Assembly: GCA_963750075.1 (NCBI GenBank) | Contig: CAVVPG010000005.1 | Coordinates: 1 to 64,000, forward strand | Length of the DNA stretch: 64,000 nucleotides | Source of the DNA: Bog-473 sp963750075 | Lineage (GTDB): Bacteria; Actinomycetota; Acidimicrobiia; Acidimicrobiales; RAAP-2 | Direction: 5' to 3' | In this document: positions 45,636 through 55,261 of the stretch, in pieces | Layout: each line of letters begins with the position of its first letter | Numbering within the stretch: position 1 is the stretch's first letter | Program-made: the position numbers and the translations under genes | Notes under the pieces: generated by a model | Database searches by the model: none | Told to the model about the DNA's origin: nothing | The model's input: the letters and a program-made list of their open reading frames with translations, nothing else

Positions 45636-46091
45636 ATGGCCGCGGCGACGAACGACCGGGTCCCGGGGGTGCGCCTCGTGGTGTCGCTCTACCGGGAGTT
45701 CGAACAGGTGGCCCGGCGCGGCGACCTGAGCATGGCGCAGTACCGCACCCTCCTGTACCTCCTGGGAGGCTCCCGGCGGGCGGGTGAGCTGGCCGCGGCC
45801 AACGCGGTGACCAAGCCGACGGTCTCCGCCATGATCAACGGCCTGCGGCAGCAGGGGTGGGTCAGCGACGCCGTCGACGAGACCGGCGACGGGCGGGTGA
45901 CCCGGATCGAGCTCACGGCGGCCGGCCGGGCGAGGCTGGCCCGGTTCGAGGAGGAGCTGGCCGACCGGATGGAGCAGCTGGTGCCCGGTGTCGATCGCGG
46001 CGCCATGCGGGCCTTCCTGCGCGAGGTCTACGACGCCCACGCCGGGACGCGCGAGGAGCGGCTCGGCAACGTGTTCGGAACCGGCCCCTGA
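45636..46091 (+). CDS. MarR-family transcriptional regulator
   Basis: 151 residues from ATG 45636. Winged-helix layout: MAQYRTLLYLLGGSRRAGEL then VTKPTVSAMINGLRQQGWVS (recognition helix) and the wing DETGDGRVTRIELTAAGRARL. Helices at both ends make the dimer. Lies directly upstream of a perfect operator before the amidohydrolase gene and probably represses that gene and itself, responding to a phenolic or related ligand as in this family. The short distance from ACCTAGGGT to the ATG may mean a leaderless start. Confidence 0.9.
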   Translation: MAAATNDRVPGVRLVVSLYREFEQVARRGDLSMAQYRTLLYLLGGSRRAGELAAANAVTKPTVSAMINGLRQQGWVSDAVDETGDGRVTRIELTAAGRARLARFEEELADRMEQLVPGVDRGAMRAFLREVYDAHAGTREERLGNVFGTGP

Positions 46092-46145
46092 CGGGGGGCC
46101 GGCGGGGAGCGGCGGCAGGCCCTTGCGCCGGCCCCCCGCATGGCA

Positions 46146-46166
46146 TATAGTTAGATCGATCTAACT
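46146..46166 (+). promoter_or_regulatory. -10 element TATAGT overlapped by a perfect 18-bp palindrome (probable MarR operator)
   Basis: AGTTAGATC-GATCTAACT (46149-46166) is a perfect palindrome with 9-bp arms. It begins within TATAGT (46146-46151), so binding should block transcription. CTAACT is repeated once more just after it. Size and placement match known MarR sites. It lies 57 nt after the MarR stop and 44 nt before the amidohydrolase start. Confidence 0.7.
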
Positions 46167-46209
46167 AACTCGCACCCGGGGGGCCGGGGGAGCCGAAGGG
46201 CAGGCGCAC

Positions 46210-47913
46210 ATGGCAGGCACGGCACACGACCTGGTGGTCCGCGGAGGCCTGGTGGCCGACGGCCTGGGCGGCGAACCGCGGGCAGCCGACGTCGCGATCG
46301 ACGGGGCCGGCATCACGGCGGTCGGTCCGGTCGCGGGGCGGGGGCGGGAGGAGATCGACGCCACCGGTCTGCTGGTGACGCCCGGCTTCGTCGACATCCA
46401 CACCCACTACGACGGTCAGGCGACCTGGGACGCGCGGGTCACCCCGAGCAGCTGGCACGGCGTGACAACGGCGGTGATGGGCAATTGCGGCGTGGGCTTC
46501 GCGCCCGTGCATGCCGACGCACACCACCGGCTGATCTCCCTCATGGAGGGCGTCGAGGACATCCCGGGCGCGGTGCTCGACGAGGGAATCGAGTGGACCT
46601 GGGAGAGTTTCGGCGAGTACCTCGACGCGGTCGAGCAAAGGCCCCACGACATCGACCTGTGCGCGCAGCTCCCGCACGGGGCGCTCCGCCTCTACGTCAT
46701 GGGCGAGCGGGCCGCCCGCCTGGAGGAGGCGACGCCGGAGGACGCCTCGGCCATGCGTGCGCTGGCCACCGAGGCGATGCGGGCGGGTGCCATCGGGTTC
46801 TCCACCTCGCGCACGCTGAACCACCGCACGTCGACGGGCGATCCCACGCCGTCGCTGCGGGCCGGCGCGGACGAGCTCGAGGCGATCGCCCGCGGCGTGG
46901 CCGACGCGGGCCACGGCGTGGTGGAGCTGATCTCGGACTTCTGGCCCGATCCCGAGGCGGAGTTCGCGCTGATCCGGCGCCTGGTCGAGCGCACCGGGTG
47001 CCCGCTGTCGGTGTCGCTGGCCCAGAGCCACCAGCGGCCCGAGGCCTGGCGCGACCTGTTGGCCGAGGTGGCCCGTGCCGCCGCCGACGGGCTGCCCATC
47101 CGGGCCCAGGTGGCGCCGCGGCCCATCGGGCTGCTGCTCGGGCTGCAGTCGTCCTTCCATCCCTTCTCCGGGCACCCCGCGTACAAGCAGATCGCCGGAC
47201 AGCCCCTCGAAGCGCAGGCGGCTGCGCTGCGCGACCCCACCTTCCGGGCCCGCCTCCTGGAGGGGGAGCGACCGGACGGGTCGCTGCGCCGCCTCCTCGA
47301 CTACGACCGCATGTACCCGCTCGGCGACGTGCCCGACTACGAGCCGGCCCCGGAGACCAGCGTGCAGCGGTTGGCCCAGGGCCGCGGCGTGGACCCCGCC
47401 GAGCTCGCCCTGGACCTGCTGGCGGAGAACGGTGGGCGCAACTTCCTCTTCGTGCCGTTCTCCAACTACGCCGACGGCAACCTCGAGGCCTGCCGCGAGA
47501 TGCTCGTGCACCCCGCCACGGTCTTCGGTCTGGGCGACGGCGGCGCCCACGTGGGCATCATCGCCGACGCCAGCTTCCCCACCTACGCGCTCTCGCACTG
47601 GGCCCGCGACCGCTCCCATGGGCGCCTGCCCGTCGGCTGGGTCGTGGCGCAGCTCACGAGCGCGACCGCACAGGCCGTCGGGCTACGCGACCGCGGCGTG
47701 GTGGCCGAGGGCAAGCGCGCCGACCTCAACGTCATCGACTTCGACCACCTGCGCTGCGAGGTGCCGGTGATGGCCTACGACCTCCCGGCGGGAGGCAAGC
47801 GCCTCGTGCAGCGGTCGCGCGGCTATCGCGCGACGGTCGTGGGCGGGCAGATCACGTACCAGGACGGGGAGCCGACGGGCGCGCTGCCCGGTCGGCTCGT
47901 CCGGGCCGCATGA
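46210..47913 (+). CDS. Amidohydrolase-superfamily protein (D-aminoacylase/N-acyl-D-amino acid deacylase-like)
   Basis: 567 residues. Metal-binding motif PGFVDIHTHYDGQATWD after the small beta-domain, then TTAVMGNCGVGFAPV, conserved His/Asp-containing ELISDFWPDPEAEF, and a final metal-ligand region VFGLGDGGAHVGIIADASFP. The C-terminal beta-domain resumes with GVVAEGKRADLNVIDFD. This layout is that of N-acyl-D-amino acid deacylases and related hydrolases that cut amide bonds. Substrate unknown. It sits directly behind the palindromic operator and is followed by the dioxygenase gene with a gap of 34 nt, so the two probably form one catabolic transcript. Confidence 0.85.
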   Translation: MAGTAHDLVVRGGLVADGLGGEPRAADVAIDGAGITAVGPVAGRGREEIDATGLLVTPGFVDIHTHYDGQATWDARVTPSSWHGVTTAVMGNCGVGFAPVHADAHHRLISLMEGVEDIPGAVLDEGIEWTWESFGEYLDAVEQRPHDIDLCAQLPHGALRLYVMGERAARLEEATPEDASAMRALATEAMRAGAIGFSTSRTLNHRTSTGDPTPSLRAGADELEAIARGVADAGHGVVELISDFWPDPEAEFALIRRLVERTGCPLSVSLAQSHQRPEAWRDLLAEVARAAADGLPIRAQVAPRPIGLLLGLQSSFHPFSGHPAYKQIAGQPLEAQAAALRDPTFRARLLEGERPDGSLRRLLDYDRMYPLGDVPDYEPAPETSVQRLAQGRGVDPAELALDLLAENGGRNFLFVPFSNYADGNLEACREMLVHPATVFGLGDGGAHVGIIADASFPTYALSHWARDRSHGRLPVGWVVAQLTSATAQAVGLRDRGVVAEGKRADLNVIDFDHLRCEVPVMAYDLPAGGKRLVQRSRGYRATVVGGQITYQDGEPTGALPGRLVRAA

Positions 47914-47947
47914 GTGCCCGCCGGGGTGCGGGCCGAAAGGAGCAGGC

Positions 47948-48997
47948 ATGAACTCCAGTGACGTGCACGAGCTCGAGCCGGCGGCCGAGTGGCGGGCGGC
48001 CGACGTCGCCGACCCGGAGGCGTGGACGCTGCGGCTGACCTCCGCCGACCACGCCGAGCTCGACGCCGCGCTGGCCACCGCGAAGGAGAAGAGCACCGAT
48101 CCGCTGGAGCTCGGGCGCGAGGACTTCCCCCTCGACGCGCTGGGCGCCAAGCTCGACGACGTCGTCGACGTCCTCCTCAACGGCCGCGGCTTCGCCCGCA
48201 TCGCCGCCCTGGACGCCGGCCGCTACGGCGACGACGACCTCACGCTCCTCTACTGGGGCATCGGGCTCCACCTGGGCGAGCCGTGGGCGCAGAACAAGCA
48301 CGGCCACGTGCTGGGCGACGTGACCGACCAGGGCAAGACGATCGACGACCCGACCGTGCGCGGCAACGAGCTCGGCGGCATCGCCCTCGACTACCACACC
48401 GACGGGTCGGACCTCGTGGGCCTGCTGTGCCTGCGCACCGCCCGCACCGGCGGCCTGTCCTGCGTCGCCAACGCGGTGGCCATCCACAACCACCTCGTGC
48501 GGGAGTCGCCCCACCTGGCCGCCGCGCTCTACGACGCGCTGCCCTACGACACCCGGGGCGAGCAGGCCGAGGGCGCCACCGCGTTCTACTCGGTGCCGGG
48601 GTTCACCGAGCACGCGGGGCGGCTGTTCGTGCGCTTCATCCCCCAGTACATCCTCGCCTCACAGCGTCACCCCGACGCCCCACGGCTGAGCGCGACCGCC
48701 CGCGAGGCCATCGCGGCGGTCTCCGCGCTGGCCAACGACGCCGACTACAACGTGTACATGGACCTGCAGCCGGGCGAGATGCAGTTCATCAACAACTACC
48801 ACGTGCTCCACGGCCGCACGGCCTACGAGGACGACGTCGCCCACGGCTACAAGCGGCACCTCAAGCGCCTGTGGCTGGCGACCTACGCGCTGACCGACCG
48901 CCCGGCGCACTTCGCCGCGCTGGGTCGGCGCAGCCACTGGGAGGAGCGGCGCTCGGTGAGCACGCTGCCGGCCGTCGAGCGCGTGCCGGCGCACTGA
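47948..48997 (+). CDS. TauD/TfdA-family Fe(II)/2-oxoglutarate dioxygenase
   Basis: 349 residues. The iron facial triad is recognisable: H-x-D in LDYHTDGSDLVGLLCLR and the distal His in FINNYHVLHGRTAYED. The 2-oxoglutarate-binding Arg lies in KRHLKRLWLAT. These enzymes hydroxylate substrates such as taurine, sulfonates or phenoxy acids. The gene is the last of the plus-strand group and has a good Shine-Dalgarno (AAAGGAG). It may act on the amide or acid released by the amidohydrolase. Confidence 0.88.
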   Translation: MNSSDVHELEPAAEWRAADVADPEAWTLRLTSADHAELDAALATAKEKSTDPLELGREDFPLDALGAKLDDVVDVLLNGRGFARIAALDAGRYGDDDLTLLYWGIGLHLGEPWAQNKHGHVLGDVTDQGKTIDDPTVRGNELGGIALDYHTDGSDLVGLLCLRTARTGGLSCVANAVAIHNHLVRESPHLAAALYDALPYDTRGEQAEGATAFYSVPGFTEHAGRLFVRFIPQYILASQRHPDAPRLSATAREAIAAVSALANDADYNVYMDLQPGEMQFINNYHVLHGRTAYEDDVAHGYKRHLKRLWLATYALTDRPAHFAALGRRSHWEERRSVSTLPAVERVPAH

Positions 48998-49063
48998 GCG
49001 GGCCTGCCCAGGTCTCCCCGGAGGTGGGTGACGAGCTGCGGCACCCGCTCGGGCGGCGGGCGC

Positions 49064-49765
49064 TCAGGCCGGGTCGGGGCGCTTGGCCCGGGAGCGGGAG
49101 AACCACCGGCGCCGCGTGCTCATCAGCATCGTCCCCTCGACGAAGCTGGACGGCAGCGCGCCCTCGCGCAGCACGCGGACGGGCGACACCGTCGCGTCGA
49201 CCAGCGTCGGCGGCGGGCCGTCGCGCCGGCCGCCGTCGATGACGAGCACCACGTCCGCGGCGTCGAAGGCCTGGGCCACTTCGTTCGGTTCGGTGAACGT
49301 GAGCGGCACGGTGCGCCACGGGCCCTGCTCGCGGCAGAGCTTGCGCAGCGCCCGCCCGTCGGGCATGCCCACCACCACGGCCCAGCCGCCCGACGCCGTG
49401 CCCGCCGACCCCCCGGCGTGGGCCCCCCCGGTGGTCTCGGCGCCCGCGAAGCCGCGGGGCACGAACACCTCGACGGGGCCCGGCCAGCAGCGATCGAGCA
49501 GCTGGCCCAGCTCGTCGGACCAGCCCGACGTGAGCAAGCGGAGCCCCTCGGCGTACCCGACGGCGTAATGCGGGCCTTCGGGGTCGGCCGCCAGCTCCAG
49601 CAGCCGCGCCTCTGTCTCGGGCGGGCCGGCCCGCATGGCCAGGCAGTACCCGCCCACCGCCGGCACCGCGATGACCCGTCCGGCCACCAGGGCCCCGGAC
49701 TCCGCCGCTTCCGCCACGCTCACGAGCGGCGGGTGGTCCTCCCCCTTGGCGTGCATGCCCCCCAT
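49064..49765 (-). CDS. Diverged Sua5/YrdC-like protein
   Basis: 233 residues. Located after prmC, where actinobacterial Sua5 (tRNA threonylcarbamoyladenylate synthase) normally lies, and with the fold's landmarks VIAVPAVGGYCLAMR, CWPGPVEVFVPRGF and DATVSPVRVLREGAL. But the usual tRNA/ATP-site motifs are changed: the PTDTVYGLG-type loop is PAVGGYCLA, no K-R-P segment is seen, and the SAN motif appears as FTEPNEVA. The C-terminus ends in Arg-rich RRRWFSRSRAKRPDPA. It is either a non-catalytic paralogue or has a new substrate; the true TsaC should be sought elsewhere. Confidence 0.65.
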   Translation of the reverse strand: MGGMHAKGEDHPPLVSVAEAAESGALVAGRVIAVPAVGGYCLAMRAGPPETEARLLELAADPEGPHYAVGYAEGLRLLTSGWSDELGQLLDRCWPGPVEVFVPRGFAGAETTGGAHAGGSAGTASGGWAVVVGMPDGRALRKLCREQGPWRTVPLTFTEPNEVAQAFDAADVVLVIDGGRRDGPPPTLVDATVSPVRVLREGALPSSFVEGTMLMSTRRRWFSRSRAKRPDPA

Positions 49766-49767
49766 TG

Positions 49768-50708
49768 TCAGCGCGCCGGGCCATTCGATCGCGCCACCAG
49801 GGCCCGGGGCCGCCCCGCCAGGTCGGGCTCGACCCGTACGCCCTGGTAGCCGAGGTGCCGGGCCAGCCCGGCGGCAGCGTCGGCCTGGTGCGGCGCCAGC
49901 TCGATCACCACGGCGCCGGGGCGGCGCAGCCACCCGAGGGACTGCACGAGCACGGCCTCCACGCCGGCGAGGCCCGGCGTGCCGTCGCTGCCGGGCCCTG
50001 CCACCAGCGCGCGCCGGGGCTCGGCGCGCACCTCGGCGTCCAGCCCGCGCCACTCGTGCTCGGACACGTAGGGCGGGTTCGAGACCACCAGGTCGACCGC
50101 GCTGCGCCGCGCCGCTGGCAGCGGCTCGAGCCAGCTCCCCCGCGCGAGCTCGATGCGGGGCAGGTCCTGCCCGCGGCCGGCGCGCAGCGCGTCCAGGTTC
50201 GCCGCCGCGACGGCCAGCGCGTCGGCGCTGGCCTCGGTGGCCCACACCTCGTGCACCACGGGCCGCCCCAGCTCGGCCGCCAGCGCCAGCGCGATGGCGC
50301 CGCTGCCGGTGCCGGCGTCGACGGCGACCAGCGTGCCCGCGCCGGACCCGGGCCGGGTCCCGGGGGCCGGGGGCGCCAGCCGCCGGGCCTCGGCCAGCGC
50401 GACGTCCACGACCTGTTCGGTCTCGGGCCGCGGGATCAGGACACGCGGGTCGACGAGGAGGTCGAGCGTGCGGAAGGGCCAGTGCCCGAAGACGTACTGG
50501 AGGGGCTCCCCCGCCGCCCGGCGTGCCGCCAGCGCGCGCGCTTTCGCCACGGCCTCCGCGGGGAGCGGACCGGTCGGCGGGCCGGGGTGGCCCAAGGGGA
50601 GGCCGAGGCCGAGCACCTCGTCGACGATGAAGCGCGCCTCGTGCGGCGCGCCCACGACCGCGGCCAGCTCGGCGACCAGGTCGCCGCGGGTGAGGCCCGC
50701 CGCCACGG

Positions 50709-50712
<4 letters not shown>
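49768..50712 (-). CDS. prmC: Release factor glutamine methyltransferase
   Basis: 314 residues from GTG 50712, 4 nt overlap with prfA. Motifs: RPETEQVVDVAL, VAVDAGTGSGAIALALAAEL (SAM binding) and catalytic NPPYVSEHEW. N-terminal helical domain PLQYVFGHWPFR. It methylates the GGQ Gln of RF1 encoded just before it. Pro/Gly-rich insert at about residue 120 (APPAPGTRPGSGAGT). Confidence 0.95.
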
Positions 50713-51794
<1,082 letters not shown>

Positions 51795-51846
51795 GGGCGG
51801 CGCTCGTGGCGATGCACGCGCGGCGGGCGCACCCGCCGCCGCACGC

Positions 51847-52089
51847 TCAGTCCTGCGCCACCGGCGCGGGCTTGGCCTTCGCCTTGCCCTTGCGCTCGCC
51901 GTAGCGGCGCTGGAAACGCTCCACCCGGCCTCCGGAGTCGACCAGTTTCTGCTTGCCGGTGAAGAAGGGGTGGCACTCGTTGCACAGCTCGACGTGGAGA
52001 TCGGCCTTGGTCGAGTGCGTCACGAACGTGTTGCCGCACGAGCACTTGACCGTCGCCTCTGCGTAGTCGGGGTGGATGTCGGGCTTCAT
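51847..52089 (-). CDS. rpmE: Ribosomal protein bL31, zinc-binding form
   Basis: 80 residues. Zinc ligands C16, C18, C36 and C39 (KCSCGNTF; ELCNECHPFFTGKQK) show the zinc-containing (C+) type. The normal IHPDY start and the Lys-rich tail KGKAKAKPAP are present. Lies between rho and prfA as usual in actinobacteria. Confidence 0.97.
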   Translation of the reverse strand: MKPDIHPDYAEATVKCSCGNTFVTHSTKADLHVELCNECHPFFTGKQKLVDSGGRVERFQRRYGERKGKAKAKPAPVAQD

Positions 52090-52170
52090 GGTGTCTCCAG
52101 TGTCGATTGGTCGAGCCAGTCTAGGGGCGCCGCCGGGCCGTCGGCCCGGCGCTGCGCCGAGCGCGCGGCG

Positions 52171-53952
52171 TCAGGTGGCCGGGCCCTTGGCGATCTCCGC
52201 CAGGAACTCGTCGTTGCTCGCGGTGGTGCGGATCTTGTCCATGAGCAACTCCAGCCCGGCCGCGTCCTTGCCGTCGCTGGCCAAGGCGTTGAGCACCCGG
52301 CGCAGCTTCCAGACCTGCTGAAGCTGGCCGCGCTCGAAGAGGAGCTCCTCGTGGCGGGTCGAGCTGGCGTTGACGTCGATGGCCGGGTAGAGGCGGCGTT
52401 CGGACAGCCGGCGGTCGAGGCGCAGCTCCATGTTGCCGGTCCCCTTGAACTCCTCGAAGATGACCTCGTCCATTTTGGAGCCGGTCTCCACCAGCGCCGA
52501 GGCGAGGATGGTCAGCGAGCCGCCCTCCTCGACGTTGCGCGCCGCGCCGAAGAACTTCTTGGGCGGGTAGAGCGCGCCCGAGTCGACACCACCGGACATG
52601 ATGCGGCCGGTCGCCGGTGCGGCCAGGTTGTAGGCCCGGGCCAGGCGGGTGATGCCGTCGAGGACGATCACGACGTCCCTGCCCATCTCGACGAGCCGCT
52701 TCGCCCGCTCGATGGCCAGCTCGGCCACCTGCGTGTGCTCGTCGGCGGGCCGGTCGAAGGTCGAGGCGATGACCTCGCCCTTGACCGAGCGGCGCATGTC
52801 GGTCACCTCTTCGGGCCGCTCGTCGACGAGCAGGACCATGAGGTGCACCTCGGGGTTGTTGGCCTCGATGGAGTGGGCGATCTGCTTCATCACCGTCGTC
52901 TTGCCGGCCTTGGGGGGCGAGACGATCATGCCGCGCTGGCCCTTCCCGATCGGCGAGAGCAGGTCCACGATGCGCGCCGTGAGGTTGTCCTTGTCACCGG
53001 GCATCTCGAGGTTCAGCCGCGAGTCGGGGAACAGCGGCGTCAGGTCCTCGAAGCGGGGCCGGTTCCGCGCCGCCTCGGGATCGAGGCCCGACACGGTGTC
53101 GATGCGCAGGAGCGCGGGGTACTTCTCGTTGTTCGACGCCGGCCGGCAGGCGCCCTCGACATAGTCGCCGCGGCGCAGTGCAAAGCGGCGGGCCTGGCTG
53201 ATGGAGACGTAGACGTCCTTGGGCGAGGCCAGGTAGCCCTCGCAGCGCAGGAAGCCGTAGCCCTCGTCGCGCAGGTCGAGCATGCCCTTCACCTCGACCA
53301 GCTCGCCCGCGTAGGGCTGCTCCTGCCCGCCGCCCTGGAGCTCGCCGCCCTGGGTGGTGCGGTCGCGGCCGCGGCGGCGCCGGCTGCGCCGGTTGCCCAC
53401 GTCGCCGTCGGACTGGTTGCCGCGGTTCTGGTTGCCCTGGTTCTGGTTGCCCTGGTTCTGGCGGTTGCGGTTGCCCTGCTGGCCCTGGGCGTGGCCCTGC
53501 CCGTTCTGGCGGGGCGCGGGGTCGGCGCCGTCGGCCAGCTCGGGCGGCTCGACGAAGACGGCGGGCCCGGAGTCGCCGGCGCCGGCCGCCTCGGCCGTCG
53601 TGGTGGCGGCGGGCGCGGTGGACTCGGCCCCTGCGGGTGCCGCGGTGTCGGCGCCCGGCCCTGTGCCCGACGCCGCCGCGCCGGCTTCGGCCGTCGCGGG
53701 GTCCCCGGTGGTGGTGGCGGACCGGGAGCGGCGGGCCGGCTTGGTGCCGTTGCCCTCACCGTGCTCGGCGTCGCCGTTGCTCGCCGCAGCGGCCCCGGAG
53801 GTCACGCCGGTGGCATCGAGGATCTGGTCAATGATGTCGGCCTTCTTCGTCCGGCTCGTCGTCTTGAGCGACATGGCCTGGGCGATGGCACTGAGCTCGT
53901 CGCGCTCCTTGCCTTCGAGAACCGATCGTTCGAGCTGCTGTTCCGCAGTCAT
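52171..53952 (-). CDS. rho: Transcription termination factor Rho with a long disordered insert
   Basis: About 593 residues from ATG 53952, which has GAGGAG five nt upstream; an in-frame ATG lies at 53964. Residues 1-50 are the Rho N-terminal helical domain (SLKTTSRTKKADIIDQILDA). Residues 51-215 are a disordered insert, Ala/Thr/Gly-rich, then Q/N-rich (148-180, NQGNQ repeats) and Arg-rich (188-198). Then RNA-binding cold-shock domain (MLDLRDEGYGFLRCEGYL) and the hexameric ATPase with Walker A PPKAGKTTVMKQIA, Walker B MGRDVVIVLDGITRLARAYN and the secondary RNA site SGGVDSGALYPPKKFFGAAR. The insert probably adds RNA-binding or phase-separating behaviour. Confidence 0.95.
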   Translation of the reverse strand: MTAEQQLERSVLEGKERDELSAIAQAMSLKTTSRTKKADIIDQILDATGVTSGAAAASNGDAEHGEGNGTKPARRSRSATTTGDPATAEAGAAASGTGPGADTAAPAGAESTAPAATTTAEAAGAGDSGPAVFVEPPELADGADPAPRQNGQGHAQGQQGNRNRQNQGNQNQGNQNRGNQSDGDVGNRRSRRRRGRDRTTQGGELQGGGQEQPYAGELVEVKGMLDLRDEGYGFLRCEGYLASPKDVYVSISQARRFALRRGDYVEGACRPASNNEKYPALLRIDTVSGLDPEAARNRPRFEDLTPLFPDSRLNLEMPGDKDNLTARIVDLLSPIGKGQRGMIVSPPKAGKTTVMKQIAHSIEANNPEVHLMVLLVDERPEEVTDMRRSVKGEVIASTFDRPADEHTQVAELAIERAKRLVEMGRDVVIVLDGITRLARAYNLAAPATGRIMSGGVDSGALYPPKKFFGAARNVEEGGSLTILASALVETGSKMDEVIFEEFKGTGNMELRLDRRLSERRLYPAIDVNASSTRHEELLFERGQLQQVWKLRRVLNALASDGKDAAGLELLMDKIRTTASNDEFLAEIAKGPAT

Positions 53953-54217
53953 CGGGCTCCTCATCTACGAGGGTTGTCGCCAGGCCCGGGGTTCGTCCGC
54001 GCGTGGCGAGGAAATTAAGGGAGGAGAAGGGATTCGCGTGTGAATTCCCTGCCCCGGATCACCTCTGCGTGATGCTCTCCCGGGACCGCTTGAACCCGCG
54101 GAGAGCGCTTCGAAGCGCAGTGGGGATGTCTCCACTCTAGCGGGACCAGGGGTGTCATGCCAACACACCCGGCCTTCCCGCAGGTCAGATTGTGTCTTTG
54201 TTGGTGCGGGACCGCCG
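53953..54217 (-). promoter_or_regulatory. rho leader region with inverted repeats
   Basis: 265 nt between thrC and rho. GCGCTTCGAAGCGC (about 54107-54120) is a perfect 14-nt palindrome, and other short stem-loops are seen nearby, including one with GGTGT/ACACC arms. A long leader before rho is known in several bacteria, where Rho controls its own termination. No peptide of note is encoded. Confidence 0.4.
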
Positions 54218-55261
54218 TCAGAGGGAGATCTCGGCCAGGACCGAATGGAGGTCGAGGTCGATCACCGAGGGCACCGAGATCGCCTTGATGGCCAGGTCCG
54301 GGTCCTTCAGGCCGTGGCCGGTCAGGACGCACACGACCTTCGACCCCTCCGGCACGCCCTGCTTGACGAGCCCGGCCACCGACGCCGACGAGGCCGCCTC
54401 GCAGAACACGGACTCGTGGGTGGCGAGGAAGGTGTAGGCCTCCATGATCTCGTCGTCCGTGACCGCCGTGATGGAGCCGCCGGACTCGGACGCGGCGGCC
54501 GTGGCCGAGTACCAGCTGGCCGGGTTCCCGATGCGGATCGCGGTGGCGATCGTCTCGGGGTTCTCGACAGGGTGGCCAAGGACGATGGGGGCCGCCCCCG
54601 CGGCCTGGAAGCCCAGCATGCGGGGCAGCCTGGTCGACCGGCCGGCCTCCTTGTACTGGAGGTAACCCCGCCAGTAGGCGGAGATGTTCCCGGCGTTGCC
54701 GACGGGGATGCAGTGCACGTCGGGGGCGTCGCCGAGGACGTCGACGATCTCGAAGGCGCCGGTCTTCTGCCCCTCGATGCGGTGCGGGTTGACCGAGTTC
54801 ACCACGGTGATGGGCGCGTGGTTCGGGAGATCGCGCACGATGGTGAGCAGCTGGTCGAAATTCCCCCGCACCTGCAGCACGCGGGCGCCGTGCATGAGGG
54901 CCTGGGCCAGCTTGCCCAGCGCGATGTGCCCCTCGGGGATCAGGACGACGCAGGCGAGTCCCGCCCGCGACGCGTAGGCCGCCGCCGAGGCGGACGTGTT
55001 GCCCGTCGACGCGCAGACGACCGCCTTGGCGCCTTCCTCCACCGCCAGGGAGATGGCCATGGTCATGCCGCGGTCCTTGAAGCTGCCCGTCGGGTTCGCC
55101 CCCTCCACCTTGAGCCACACCTCGGCGTTGACCCGCTCGGAGAGGCGCGGCGCCGGCAGGAGCGGCGTGCCGCCCTCGAGCAGCGTCACGACCGGCGTGC
55201 GCTCGCTGATGGGGAGGAGGGCGCGGTACTCCTCCATGACGCCGCGCCAGCCTGCGGTCAC
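54218..55261 (-). CDS. thrC: Threonine synthase
   Basis: 347 residues from GTG 55261, overlapping the hom stop by 4 nt. PLP Lys in NPTGSFKDRGMTMAI, phosphate-binding loop CIPVGNAGNISAYWRGYLQ, and SANPVN-like VVNSVNPHRIEGQK. It makes threonine from homoserine phosphate. The expected next gene thrB (homoserine kinase) is not between thrC and rho. Confidence 0.95.
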   Translation of the reverse strand: MTAGWRGVMEEYRALLPISERTPVVTLLEGGTPLLPAPRLSERVNAEVWLKVEGANPTGSFKDRGMTMAISLAVEEGAKAVVCASTGNTSASAAAYASRAGLACVVLIPEGHIALGKLAQALMHGARVLQVRGNFDQLLTIVRDLPNHAPITVVNSVNPHRIEGQKTGAFEIVDVLGDAPDVHCIPVGNAGNISAYWRGYLQYKEAGRSTRLPRMLGFQAAGAAPIVLGHPVENPETIATAIRIGNPASWYSATAAASESGGSITAVTDDEIMEAYTFLATHESVFCEAASSASVAGLVKQGVPEGSKVVCVLTGHGLKDPDLAIKAISVPSVIDLDLHSVLAEISL

